Source: Nitrosomonadales bacterium
GTDB taxonomy: Bacteria > Pseudomonadota > Gammaproteobacteria > Burkholderiales > Gallionellaceae
Direction of reading: 5' to 3'
Assembly (NCBI GenBank): GCA_947475825.1
Contig: CANJMS010000004.1
Location: 1 to 53,897, forward strand
Length of the DNA stretch: 53,897 nucleotides
In this document: positions 17,091 to 25,584 of the stretch, piece by piece
Numbering within the stretch: position 1 is the first letter of the stretch
How the letters are laid out: each line of letters starts with the position of its first letter
Position numbers and translations under genes: made by a program
The notes under the pieces: model-generated
Database searches by the model: none
The model's input: the letters and a program-made list of their open reading frames with translations, nothing else
What the model was told of the DNA's origin: nothing

Positions 17091-18275
17091 CGCATTCACC
17101 GGATCCAATCTCGCCGCCATCCACGCGGGTACTACGCCCGCACCCAACCCAATCAACATGGAAATGAGCAGCGCGCCACTCACGTAATTCCACGGCACTT
17201 GCACGGGCAGTGCGGGGAACAGGGCCTGCAGCAGCCAGGCAACCAGTCCGCCGACTGACAATCCCACTGTGCCACCCAATAGGGATAATCCGGCAGACTC
17301 GATCAGGAATAAAGTGCGTATGCCCGCGCGCGTGGTGCCCAGCGCTTTTAATAATCCAATTTCTGCCACACGTTCGTTCACTGAAATGTGCATCAGGGTG
17401 ATGATGCCGACCGTGCCGACCAGCAGCGAAATGCCGCCGAGCGCGGCGACTGCAAAGGTGAGAACGTCCAGCACAGTGGATAAGGTGGAGAGCATTTGCT
17501 GTTGCGGGGTGATGGAAAAATCTTCGCGGCCGTGTCGCGCCAACAGTATGCGTTTGATATTTTCCACGACGGTTTCCACGGGTGTGCCGGGGCGGTAGAC
17601 CACATGCGCTTCCATCACGCCTGCGCGGTTGAATAATTCCAGCGCGCGTGCGGTGGGGATGTATACGGTGTCATCCAGATCAAGTCCGAGCGTTTGCCCT
17701 TTTGAAGCCATCACGCCGATGACGCGAAAGCGATTGTGGCCGATTTGAATGACTGCGCCCAATGAATTTTCTGCGCCAAATAATTCCTGCCGTGCTTTTG
17801 AGCCAAGTACGGCAAACGCACGCGCAGTTTCTGCGCTGTCTGCGGGCAGGAAGCTGCCAGTTGCCAGACGCATACTGAAAGCGCGCGCAAAATCTGAACC
17901 TTCACCCAGCACTATGACGCGGCGGCTTTTATTGCCGACCCGTATTTCGGAATTGCCAGTAACCCCTCCGTTGATGTAGAGCGCATTCGGCACGGCTCGG
18001 AGTGCCTCCACATCATCCAGCGTGAGTGGACGAGTGGTGCCGATTGCGCCGAGTGAGCCACCACGCGTTCGTGCTTTACCGGGACTGATGTTGATGATGT
18101 TGGTGCCGAATTGCGAGAACTCGGTCAGAACAAATTGGTGGATGCCTTCGCCGATTGCCGTTAATAAAATGACAGCGGCAATGCCAACCGCGATGCCGCC
18201 TGCCGAGAGTGCTGTGCGCGTTTTATGTGCGGTGAGGGCGCGCCATGAAAATCGAAAGCTGTCGGCTAATTTCAT
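17076..18275 (-). CDS. MacB-like ABC transporter permease (FtsX family), second permease
   Basis: 399 residues from MKLADSFRFSWRALTAHKTR; frames upstream of this ATG lie inside the other permease gene. It has an N-terminal transmembrane helix, a periplasmic MacB-PCD-like domain (about 45-240) and three C-terminal helices of FtsX type. The ending ARLDPVNALR is standard. It lies 7 bases after its sister permease. The two differ considerably and probably form a heterodimer powered by the ATPase encoded upstream. The substrate is unknown. Confidence 0.85.
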   Translation of the reverse strand: MKLADSFRFSWRALTAHKTRTALSAGGIAVGIAAVILLTAIGEGIHQFVLTEFSQFGTNIINISPGKARTRGGSLGAIGTTRPLTLDDVEALRAVPNALYINGGVTGNSEIRVGNKSRRVIVLGEGSDFARAFSMRLATGSFLPADSAETARAFAVLGSKARQELFGAENSLGAVIQIGHNRFRVIGVMASKGQTLGLDLDDTVYIPTARALELFNRAGVMEAHVVYRPGTPVETVVENIKRILLARHGREDFSITPQQQMLSTLSTVLDVLTFAVAALGGISLLVGTVGIITLMHISVNERVAEIGLLKALGTTRAGIRTLFLIESAGLSLLGGTVGLSVGGLVAWLLQALFPALPVQVPWNYVSGALLISMLIGLGAGVVPAWMAARLDPVNALRTE

Positions 18276-18282
18276 ATGCGCT

Positions 18283-19485
18283 TTACCGGCGCGACAACGC
18301 CAATACCGGATTGAGGCGCGCCGCTTTGCTGGCAGGCAGGATGCTGGCGGCGATGCCGGTAACCAGCGCGGTGGCGATTGCTGCAAGGCTCGCCCAAATG
18401 GGCGGATAGGCAGGGAGTTGCGGATAGGCGAGGCGTAATCCGAGGCTGCCCAGATAGCCTAGAATTATGCCGACGACGGCACCGGCTACGGCCAGCCACA
18501 GGGTTTCCAGCAAAAATAAATTGCGTATGTCGGTATGCGTTGCGCCGATGGCTTTGAGCAAGCCGATTTCGGTGGTGCGCTGGCTGACTGCTACCAGCAT
18601 CACGTTCATTACCAGTATGCCCGCTACCGCCAGGCTGATCGCGGCAATGCCGGATACGGCCAAGGTGAGTGCGCGCAGAATTTTATCAAATGTTGCCAAT
18701 ATGGCATCTTGTCCGATGATGGTGACATCTTCTTCCCCGTCATGTCGCAGCTTGAGTGCAACGCGGATGACCTTTTTGGTTGACTCAATGGCACTGCGAC
18801 TTTCAGCCTCGACCATGATGCGAAACAGCGATTGCGTGTTGAACAAAGCCTGTGCATGATCGAAAGGAATGAGCACAAGTTCGTCGGTGTTGATGCCCAT
18901 GCTTTCACCTTGCATTGCAAAAATGCCTGCTACACGAAAACGACGATCGCCCAGTCGAATGCGCTGGCCGAGCGCATTGCCGGTTGGAAATAATTCATGT
19001 GCAATTTTTGCGCCTAGCACAGCCTCGGCGGGATTGGGGCCGTTGTCAGCGGTGAATGAGCCTTGCGCTAAACGCATTCTACGTATGGCGAGCAAACTGG
19101 CAGTGCTGCCAGCCAGCGTTACTTCGCGCAACAGGCCGCCCGCGCTGATTTCGGAAAGACCGACATTGAGTGGCGCAAAGCGGCGCACGCCGGGCAGGGC
19201 AGTTAAACTGGCGGCATCTTCAAGCGTGAGATCGCGTGGCGTTTCGCCAACCAGTGCGCCTATAAATCCACCAGCCGTTTCTGAACGTCCCGGTATGATG
19301 ATGATGAGATTGGTGCCCAGTGCGGTAAATTGATTCATTACAAAACGGCGCGCGCCATCGCCCAGTGCGGTTAACACCACCACGGCTGCCACGCCCAGCG
19401 CCATTGCCAGCAATATTAAAATTGCACGCAGGCGATAACTGACCACGGTGCGGAAGGAGAGGATGAATGCGTCCTGTCTAGTCAT
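18283..19485 (-). CDS. MacB-like ABC transporter permease (FtsX family), first permease
   Basis: 400 residues: an N-terminal helix (ILILLAMALGVAAVVVLTAL), a periplasmic domain with FTALGTNLIIIIPGR, three C-terminal helices and the ending ARLNPVLALSRR. It is mechanically coupled to an ABC ATPase in MacAB-like systems, which push substrates from the periplasm outward rather than across the inner membrane. It overlaps the ATPase gene by 8 bases, so translation is coupled. Confidence 0.86.
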   Translation of the reverse strand: MTRQDAFILSFRTVVSYRLRAILILLAMALGVAAVVVLTALGDGARRFVMNQFTALGTNLIIIIPGRSETAGGFIGALVGETPRDLTLEDAASLTALPGVRRFAPLNVGLSEISAGGLLREVTLAGSTASLLAIRRMRLAQGSFTADNGPNPAEAVLGAKIAHELFPTGNALGQRIRLGDRRFRVAGIFAMQGESMGINTDELVLIPFDHAQALFNTQSLFRIMVEAESRSAIESTKKVIRVALKLRHDGEEDVTIIGQDAILATFDKILRALTLAVSGIAAISLAVAGILVMNVMLVAVSQRTTEIGLLKAIGATHTDIRNLFLLETLWLAVAGAVVGIILGYLGSLGLRLAYPQLPAYPPIWASLAAIATALVTGIAASILPASKAARLNPVLALSRR

Positions 19486-20146
19486 CGCTCACCACCTCCC
19501 CGTCGCGCATTTGAATTTTTCGGTGCGCGCGTGCGCCAATTTCGCGGTCATGCGTGACGGTGATAATGGTGGTGCCCTGACGATGCAGATTTTCCAGCAG
19601 GGCGATCACTTCCGCGCCAGTTTTATGATCGAGGTTGCCTGTGGGTTCATCCGCCAGCAGCACTGCTGGGTTGAGGATGGTGGCGCGGGCAATGGCGACG
19701 CGTTGCCGCTGTCCGCCTGAAAGTTCGGATGGCCGATGATCGGCGCGTTCGAGCAAGTTGGTTTGTTGCAATATCGCCCGCACTCTTTTTTTACGCTCGG
19801 CACTGGGGATGCCGTCGAGGATGAGCGGCAACTCGATATTTTCAGCAGCAGTGAGGCGGGGAATCAGGTGAAAAGATTGAAAAATAAAACCAATGCGCTC
19901 GCGTCTCACCCGTGCCTGATCGGTCTCTGAGAGCAAGGTGACATCAATATTTTCCAGCAGGTAAGTGCCGCTGGTGGGTTGATCGAGCAGGCCGATTAAA
20001 TTCAGCAGTGTCGATTTGCCCGAACCCGATGGCCCCATCACTGACACATATGCGCCGGGCGCAATGGTGAGATTGATGTTGTTGAGCGCTCGCACTTCCT
20101 GATCTCCCATGGTGAAGATGCGAGAGATTGCAGTGAGGGCGATCAT
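19478..20146 (-). CDS. ABC transporter ATPase (MacB/LolD type)
   Basis: 222 residues with Walker A GPSGSGKS at 39-46, signature [14 protein letters not shown], Walker [13 protein letters not shown] and the H-loop THD. The [12 protein letters not shown] stretch and the short length are typical of the MacB/LolD/FtsE group. It drives the two permeases encoded just downstream. It starts 12 bases after the adaptor stop. Confidence 0.93.
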   Translation of the reverse strand: MIALTAISRIFTMGDQEVRALNNINLTIAPGAYVSVMGPSGSGKSTLLNLIGLLDQPTSGTYLLENIDVTLLSETDQARVRRERIGFIFQSFHLIPRLTAAENIELPLILDGIPSAERKKRVRAILQQTNLLERADHRPSELSGGQRQRVAIARATILNPAVLLADEPTGNLDHKTGAEVIALLENLHRQGTTIITVTHDREIGARAHRKIQMRDGEVVSDD

Positions 20147-20158
20147 GTGTGCGATTTC

Positions 20159-21313
20159 CTATTTGACCTTGGCTTGGGCGACAACACCTGCCTTAATGGC
20201 CTCATTTTCAAAGCTCTTGACCATCTGCTCGCCCTGCTTCAGCCCTTCGCGGATTTCGGTGTAAGCCCAGTTGGACAGGCCGGGTGTGAAAGTTTTTTCG
20301 AGCAACTTGTCGCCATCAGCTGCCAGCGTCAATACTTTGCTGCCTTCCTGTATCGCTTGCGTAGGCAAGCGCAAAGCCGAGTCACGGGACTCCAGAATAA
20401 TCTCCACATCGGCGCTGTAACCTGCCAGCAGATTTTTTGGAACGTCGGTTAGCGTGCTGAACACCACTTCGACATCTACTGTGCGAGCCTGCTTCTCGAT
20501 TTCTGTTACATAAGGTGCGACGCGCTTAACTCTGCCAGCAAACGATTTTCCGGGCAGGGCATCGAGCGCGATGCGCGCCAGCATGCCGGGTTTAATTTTA
20601 GGCGCGTCGATTTCATCCATCGGCGCGGTCACGTACAGGCAACTGTCATCGATCAGATCAACTGCTGGTGGTGTGGGAATGCCAGGTGGAGAGGGTGTGG
20701 TGAATTCGCCCACTTCGCCAGTGACGCGCGCGATCACTCCGGCAAAGGGCGCAATTAAAATTGTGCGATCCATCCCCGCTTGCGCCACGCTTATCTGGCT
20801 TTGCGAGCGCTTTACATCTGCGATGGATGCATTACATGCGGCTTGTTGGGCGTTGGCTTTGGCGCGTAATTCATCAACGCGTTGCGGACTGATGAAACCT
20901 GTGGCGGCAAGTTTTTCTGCTCTCCTGGCTTCGCTGTGCGCATTCTCTGCGAGTATGCAGGCTTGATGTTGGTGTTCTTTGACCGTAGTGGACTGGTTGC
21001 GCGCAAGCTCAGCCTGCGCGAAAAAATCGCGATTCCATAATGCCAATAGCTTTTGTCCAGCCTTGACGCGATCCCCTTCCTTAACCCATATATGTGAAAT
21101 CTGCCCACCCATAGGCAATGCTAACTTTGCACGGCGACAGGCTTCCACCGTGCCTGCACGTGTGTTGACTACGGTTGATTCAACTAAACCACGATCGACG
21201 GCGGCAAGGCTCACCTCTATCGGCTTGGGACGAGTTAGAGTCCACACCGCAATGCCTATCAGCAGCAAGACAGCGAGGGCGAGTATGATTTTTACTGAAA
21301 TAGTGCGAGGAAT
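20159..21313 (-). CDS. HlyD/MacA-type periplasmic adaptor, probable ATT start
   Basis: An RND/MacA-like membrane fusion protein: N-terminal membrane anchor, barrel-sandwich hybrid halves (GGQISHIWVKEGDRVKAGQKL near the start and TILIAPFAGVIARVTGEVGE), a helical hairpin between them, then beta-barrel and proximal domains. It links the inner-membrane ABC permeases to an outer-membrane channel, which is not encoded here. A TTG at 21268 lacks a ribosome site. An in-frame ATT at 21311-21313 has a perfect AAGGAG six bases upstream and adds a positively charged anchor start (PRTISVKIILALAVLLLIG). I therefore extend the gene by 15 codons. Confidence 0.75.
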   Translation of the reverse strand: MPRTISVKIILALAVLLLIGIAVWTLTRPKPIEVSLAAVDRGLVESTVVNTRAGTVEACRRAKLALPMGGQISHIWVKEGDRVKAGQKLLALWNRDFFAQAELARNQSTTVKEHQHQACILAENAHSEARRAEKLAATGFISPQRVDELRAKANAQQAACNASIADVKRSQSQISVAQAGMDRTILIAPFAGVIARVTGEVGEFTTPSPPGIPTPPAVDLIDDSCLYVTAPMDEIDAPKIKPGMLARIALDALPGKSFAGRVKRVAPYVTEIEKQARTVDVEVVFSTLTDVPKNLLAGYSADVEIILESRDSALRLPTQAIQEGSKVLTLAADGDKLLEKTFTPGLSNWAYTEIREGLKQGEQMVKSFENEAIKAGVVAQAKVK

Positions 21314-21443
21314 GATCGACTCCTTCTATTTGGTGAGGGTTGCCGACGATGCTTAAACTTATCAACGGTGCTGCAATATATTACACCGATAGACGTAGCG
21401 GGTGAATGCAAATATGTTTGTGTAAGCGGGGGAAGTCTACTGA

Positions 21444-21499
21444 TGGTGCCGGAACCGGAACCGAACCGGTGCAGCCTTTTCAAGCCGAGGGATTTTAAG
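21444..21499 (-). pseudogene. 3' half of tRNA-Leu(UAA), probable attachment-site remnant
   Basis: On the reverse strand the sequence runs from CTTAAAATCCC (anticodon loop and 3' stem, anticodon UAA) through the variable arm to a T-arm ACCGG-TTCGGTT-CCGGT and a terminal GGCACCA. The 5' half is absent; the sequence diverges exactly in the anticodon stem. The T-loop has G where A58 is nearly invariant, a sign of decay. Such 3' tRNA pieces are left at the far end of integrative elements. Confidence 0.65.
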
Positions 21500-21511
21500 G
21501 GAACCTCTAAT

Positions 21512-21694
21512 ACAGCGTTGCTGGCTGATTAAGCCCACTAAACCTTGGCTGATATATCGCTTGGCGATACGCTACACTTGGCGAGTGCTGATGCCCAGCC
21601 ACTGGACGGCTTGGGGTCGGGTGATTTGCTGGGCGTGGAGTAACTCCCATACCTGTGCGCGCTGCACTTCTTGCTGACTCATAAACGTGTCCAT
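21512..21694 (-). pseudogene. ISNCY-like transposase N-terminal fragment
   Basis: An ATG with GGAGG ahead encodes MDTFMSQQEVQRAQVWELL and a helix-turn-helix (ITRPQAVQWLGISTRQV) like the start of ISNCY (IS1202-group) transposases. Codon 41 is TAG, after which the frame continues RIAKRYISQGLVGLISQQR and then ends in unrelated sequence joining the tRNA fragment. The DDE catalytic part is missing. CCGCTAG/CTAGCGG inverted sequences upstream (21709-21745) may belong to the IS end. Confidence 0.5.
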
Positions 21695-21766
21695 TCTCGT
21701 TATATCCTCCGCTAGTTGAACAGCCGAGTGGTGTATCACTAGCGGACGTTTCTATTTGGGAGATTC

Positions 21767-21975
21767 TGTTGAAAAACTCTTTTTTAGGCCATGTTGAAAA
21801 AATTATAGCCTCATAGAGGGCTTTAATAATTTTCGATACGGGAGGATACCCAAACCATCCTTAAACTCAACTATGAGCCGTTAAACTTCACGCCTATGGA
21901 CGGACAAGTTGGATTTACTGATGCACCTGCAATTCGCAAAATTTCAGAGGGATGCGAAAAAAGAGTTTTTCAACA
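21767..21975. mobile_element. 209-bp element with 19-bp perfect terminal inverted repeats (MITE-like)
   Basis: The ends are TGTTGAAAAACTCTTTTTT (21767-21785) and its exact reverse complement at 21957-21975. The interior has no open frame of use and looks like an internally deleted insertion sequence. No clear target-site duplication flanks it. It lies between the ISNCY fragment and the abortive-infection fragment. It could be moved in trans by a full-length IS with the same ends elsewhere in the genome. Confidence 0.65.
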
Positions 21976-22008
21976 CAATAGGGAGAAAGCGGACATTACT
22001 GCTTTGCG

Positions 22009-22223
22009 CTGACAGAGCAATTGTTCAAGCAGATGCTCGGCGGCTGCGAGACTGTCGTTGAGGGTTTGGGTTCTTTGAGGAATAGGCATAGCGATGCGCA
22101 TGGTAAAGGCATCTCAGGAACTCTGCCCTTGCCGCGTCATGCGGAACTCGCTGTAAATCTTTCTGGCACGATGCGATGGCGACGTTCCTGCTGCAAACTT
22201 GGGAGTCGAGAAAGAAAACGTGA
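22009..22223 (+). pseudogene. C-terminal fragment of an abortive-infection (Abi-C) type protein
   Basis: The frame reads LTEQLFKQMLGGCETVVEGL, then GSLRNRHSDAHGKG and PRHAELAVNLSGTM. A five-base insertion near 22171-22176 then shifts the continuation MATFLLQTWESRKKT and stop into another frame. The GxLRNxxSDAHG and PRHAELAVNLAGTMATFL patterns are typical of the C-terminal domain of abortive infection family proteins. The N-terminal part is missing; the MITE-like element lies just upstream. It is a dead defence gene. Confidence 0.5.
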
Positions 22224-22342
22224 GAACGATGGACAAGTTTTGCACGCTGTTTGACAGCCGCTAGTTCCAGTTGATATCAGCTTTAAAGTTACTAATCAAA
22301 ATCTGAATCGTCCCAAAACTTGCAGCCGTTTTCACGCAGTCA

Positions 22343-22546
22343 TTACTTGGCCGAACACTCGCATGCAGTTGCCGAATGCTTTAGTGCCTTATTGCAACAA
22401 TCCATTGCGCTCTTGGAACTGACCTTAGCATCACTCAGCTTGTTCTGATCGTGACATTCCGCTGCTTTGCGATGGTGTTTGGCTGCTTCTTCATGCTCGC
22501 TTGCAGCCCGTTTATGGAGACCGCTAGCTTCATTGGTATTTGACAT
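22343..22546 (-). CDS. Small Ala/His/Lys-rich protein of unknown function
   Basis: 67 residues, hydrophilic and helical in character, rich in alanine, lysine, histidine and cysteine (KHHRKAAECHDQNKL, ending HSATACECSAK). AAGGGA precedes the ATG. Similar small proteins with EHHEAAAKHH-like repeats occur near stress genes in environmental bacteria. Metal binding through the histidines and cysteines is possible but not shown. It lies upstream of other small stress-type genes on the same strand. Confidence 0.6.
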   Translation of the reverse strand: MSNTNEASGLHKRAASEHEEAAKHHRKAAECHDQNKLSDAKVSSKSAMDCCNKALKHSATACECSAK

Positions 22547-23013
22547 GATGTATGTTCCCTTCTTAGAAAATGCTGATTAATTGAAATCCAACGTGCATGA
22601 CGCAGAATTACATCATGGCACATCACCGTAAGCTTTCAAGCGCGGTTAAACAGTGCGCCAGCGCACATAGTGCGAAACGCTCACGGTCTCTTCCTGACAC
22701 GGACTTGCCCGTCGAGCTATGTTTATAGCCATTTTGAAAGCGGGCAGTGGGACTTTACGTTCAGGTCAATTTATTCAAGTCACCCAGCAGTAGACACTGG
22801 TGACGGGCAGTGCCCGACCCAAACCAGCCAATCGATCTACTCTGAAGCAAACATTCAATAGCCGTGCCGAGATGCATGGTAATTCGTGCATCGGGTTGCC
22901 CGATCTTTCTCGAGCATGTTGTTATTCCAATTTTATTTCAAAGGTCAAACAACTCGGTAGGGGCGCGATAAATCACGCCCCTACGATATTGCACTATTGA
23001 TCGGGAAATGGAA
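22547..23013. other. 467-base spacer without a recognised gene
   Basis: No coding frame here has a convincing ribosome site or family resemblance. The stretch contains the hairpin at 22957-22984 and several GGGCAGTG/GGGCAGTGCCCG-like short repeats around 22742 and 22805. It separates the small protein gene from the ceramidase-like gene, both on the minus strand. Confidence 0.4.
22957..22984 (-). terminator. GC-rich hairpin downstream of the ceramidase-like gene
   Basis: GTAGGGGCG pairs exactly with CGCCCCTAC around a 10-base loop, 30 bases past the ceramidase-like stop on the minus strand. There is no clear run of U after it, so it could be a terminator, an mRNA 3' stabiliser or a dispersed palindromic repeat. 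Confidence 0.4.
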
Positions 23014-23802
23014 TTATGGAGTGGAATCATCGTCGACCAGTCTCCTCGTTTTGAGCATCACCAGCACCGAGAAACAACCCAATGCCGACAGAAGATGTTT
23101 AAATGAATGGCCGCTGAAAAGACTCTGAGTGAACATGAACACCTCCCGGTCATAAGCTTCCGAGAGTTTGGCTAGCATATAGCACGCAAGAGCCACTAGG
23201 AGCAGCCATTGGTGGGAGTACCTCGGTCGGAACAGTACCATTACAACCGGAACTGTCAGTAGCGGGACAAACTGAATCCACGCATAGAACCGCAAGTCAT
23301 CGAACCAGTGCCAATAAAGCACGCTGAAAAAACCCATCAGTAACGCAGGTACCAAAAGAAATTTACCAAGCCGCACATTCACATACTCGGCCAAGACCGC
23401 TACGAATAATCCCATGAACCCAATTGTCATAGGCAGCCTGTCCCAGACCAGCGTCTCGTTGGTGGGGTTCCAGTGATAATACCCAGAACCAACACTGACA
23501 ATCGCCACGCCTGCGAAAAACGTAAGCCATGCAGATCGAAAACTCACCAAATGATTTCCAAAACAGAAGCTCATGCCCGCCATCCCGATCAGCAGAAAAG
23601 GAATGTTCGACATGACATCGAAGAAATTCGGAATGCCGAAAAATGCGCGCCGGTCGGCAAAATTATGGTAGTCCCGGTTCTGTCCCAAGGGCTGCATTGA
23701 TAGCATGAGTGCCAGTGAGCCGATTACGATAGACAACAACAGGACATGCCGCCAGCCGATTTCGCGGGAATGCAGGGTGGCTTGTTGATTCATATTTTGC
23801 AT
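23014..23802 (-). CDS. Ceramidase-like (CREST superfamily) membrane protein
   Basis: 262 residues with about seven transmembrane helices. Motifs fit the alkaline ceramidase/CREST group of membrane hydrolases: FADRRAFFGIPNFFDVMSN, GSGYYHWNPTNETLVWDRLP, and GHSFKHLLSALG, which provide the Ser/Asp/His metal-site residues. In bacteria the substrate is often unknown; lipid amide hydrolysis is a family-level guess. It is transcribed toward the hairpin at 22957-22984. A neighbouring membrane protein gene lies upstream on the same strand. Confidence 0.75.
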   Translation of the reverse strand: MQNMNQQATLHSREIGWRHVLLLSIVIGSLALMLSMQPLGQNRDYHNFADRRAFFGIPNFFDVMSNIPFLLIGMAGMSFCFGNHLVSFRSAWLTFFAGVAIVSVGSGYYHWNPTNETLVWDRLPMTIGFMGLFVAVLAEYVNVRLGKFLLVPALLMGFFSVLYWHWFDDLRFYAWIQFVPLLTVPVVMVLFRPRYSHQWLLLVALACYMLAKLSEAYDREVFMFTQSLFSGHSFKHLLSALGCFSVLVMLKTRRLVDDDSTP

Positions 23803-23932
23803 CGGCGATACCTCCCATCAAGTTTATTGTGGACGGCAGTTTGCGGCACCGAAGTAAACATCGCAAAAAATGCGGCGAAGCCGCACCATTTCTCTCCAAA
23901 GTCAAAATATCCGGACTCTGCGTTGGGATAAA

Positions 23933-24589
23933 TCACGCGCGGTGATGCGCCAATTCTGGCGTGCGCTCATTTCCAAATTTAAAGTGCAGGTAAATGACAA
24001 CGCTCAGTATCGCGGCAAAAAAGCACCACACGGAAAAAAAGGCGACGGTGTAAAACCAGGCAGCCACCATAAAAAGCAGCAAGGCCAGCACACCAAATAT
24101 TTTGATTATCTTGTGACTCGAAAACAAGGGAGCAACAGAGGTAGCCGCAACATAGAACTCCAGCACCGGATGCTCCTTAACATAGGGTAAAACATACACT
24201 ATGTGTTCATGAACTTCGGAAGTGACAGGAAACCTGACGATAAAGTACAGCAGGTACAGGCCGATCGCGATGCCCGTAATCTGGAATGCTGACATCACCT
24301 TTTTGCGCCATGCCACCGTTTCCATTAAGCCGATTGAGAATGGCACAAATATTGGCCACAGTACATGCGAGAATAATACAAACACGTACGTCATGATCAC
24401 ATTGAGCAGCGGGGCTTCAAACCGAAATGACAGCCATAGCATCCCCTCGATGATTTGCTGAACCCCGAAAAAAAGCGGGATCATCGCAAACGGAATCTCC
24501 GCCTTTCGTTTCGCCTTTTTCACTGTTGCCACACCGAATACTGACAATGAAACTCCGGCTATAAAACTTGCTGTTGCTGAAAAACACAT
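23933..24589 (-). CDS. DUF6629-like seven-helix membrane protein
   Basis: 218 residues starting at MCFSATASFIAG; AAAGGA lies nine bases before this ATG, so I prefer it to the ATG six codons earlier. The MCFSATASF start and FFGVQQIIEGMLW are characteristic of a small family of conserved bacterial membrane proteins (DUF6629). It has about seven hydrophobic segments. Function is unknown. It sits between the ceramidase-like and DUF6496 genes, all transcribed in the same direction. Confidence 0.7.
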   Translation of the reverse strand: MCFSATASFIAGVSLSVFGVATVKKAKRKAEIPFAMIPLFFGVQQIIEGMLWLSFRFEAPLLNVIMTYVFVLFSHVLWPIFVPFSIGLMETVAWRKKVMSAFQITGIAIGLYLLYFIVRFPVTSEVHEHIVYVLPYVKEHPVLEFYVAATSVAPLFSSHKIIKIFGVLALLLFMVAAWFYTVAFFSVWCFFAAILSVVIYLHFKFGNERTPELAHHRA

Positions 24590-24704
24590 TATGCTTGTTC
24601 CTTTCATGTCAGACGGGATCGCCCCAGCGCGCTCTACAAGATAGCACTCCAGAATCTGATCAGTAGCGAGTGCTGCGAACGATAATAAATTAAGTATCCG
24701 AAAG

Positions 24705-24902
24705 TCACTTTTTGCGTTCGCTAGGCTGCGTGTTGCGGCTTTTCGCGGCTTTTTTCAGCGAGATTGCAACGGCCTGCTCGACTGCTTTTTGTTTCGTCGC
24801 GGGATGGCTGCTACCTATCGATCCTTCCTTTTTCCACTCATGCACCAGTGTCTTGATATTACTGCTGACGACTGCTTGGCTTTTTCCTTTTATTAATGGC
24901 AT
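24705..24902 (-). CDS. DUF6496-like small basic protein
   Basis: 65 residues, very lysine-rich and soluble, with SQAVVSSNIKTLVHEWKKEG and KAVEQAVAISLKKAAKSR. It matches short DUF6496-type proteins annotated in many environmental proteobacteria. GGAGAG precedes the ATG. Its function is unknown; its neighbourhood (CsbD, other small proteins) suggests a stress response. Confidence 0.65.
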   Translation of the reverse strand: MPLIKGKSQAVVSSNIKTLVHEWKKEGSIGSSHPATKQKAVEQAVAISLKKAAKSRNTQPSERKK

Positions 24903-25108
24903 GACATCTCTCCAATCTTTAGAGTTACATTTGCTTAGTGCTTGGGTTGCGACAACGTCGCAGGCGTGTCCCGCGAGCTAGCTTGACGATTATTCAGCGC
25001 TAATGACCTTACCTCAATATGACATTGCAAGGGGTTCTACCCTTGCCAGAATTGCGGTAATGGTTTGTTCGTTGTTGTTCCTTAGATGTGGTGAATTAGG
25101 CAGCGATG

Positions 25109-25140
25109 CATAGCGTGGGGGCACTCGCCCCCACGCTATG
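25109..25140 (-). terminator. Perfect 14-bp hairpin after the CsbD gene
   Basis: CATAGCGTGGGGGC (25109-25122), loop ACTC, then the exact complement GCCCCCACGCTATG (25127-25140). The hairpin directly abuts the CsbD stop codon. There is no U-run on the minus strand beyond it, so it may stabilise the message 3' end or act as a terminator of non-standard type. Confidence 0.5.
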
Positions 25141-25359
25141 TCACTTGGAGTGTTCCATTTCTTTCTGGCGCTTTTGCCATGCGGCAAGCTGTTTCTCCAC
25201 TTCGTCCTTGGAGATACCGTACGTTTCCTGGATCTTACCGGCCAGTTTATCGCGCTTGCCTGCAATCACGTCAAGATGATCATCAGTAAGCTTGCCCCAC
25301 TGTTGCTTGACGTTACCCTTGAATTGTTTCCAATTGCCTTCGATGCGATCCCAGTTCAT
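25141..25359 (-). CDS. CsbD family stress protein
   Basis: 72 residues: MNWDRIEGNWKQFKGNVKQQ, then WGKLTDDHLDVIAGKRDKLAG and a helical tail. This is the standard CsbD layout of a small soluble general-stress protein whose biochemical role is unknown. AAAGGA precedes the ATG. The gene ends at a perfect hairpin. It is a likely part of a stress-responsive group with the neighbouring small genes. Confidence 0.9.
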   Translation of the reverse strand: MNWDRIEGNWKQFKGNVKQQWGKLTDDHLDVIAGKRDKLAGKIQETYGISKDEVEKQLAAWQKRQKEMEHSK

Positions 25360-25584
25360 GTTGAATTTCCTTTATGGTTGATTGAGAATTGCGACCAATA
25401 GCAACAGGCAGAATATTTGGACTGTGTTTCTTGGACGACCCTGTTGCGAAACATCCGATCCTGAGGGTACTCCGCGAGGTTGATTCTCTCCCTTCCTCAA
25501 GACTCTCTCTGTGCGCTGGCACACAGAGAAAGCACTTGTCGTCGCTGTCACTGCCCAAGCAACTCGCCGAGCGGCTACGGCGCG

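Noticed and set aside
22670-23000. Plus-strand short frames in the spacer
   Set aside because: They have no ribosome sites and the composition of non-coding DNA.
25360-25584. Possible coding sequence between CsbD and the ABC fragment
   Set aside because: Several open frames exist but none resembles a protein; it appears to be junction DNA.
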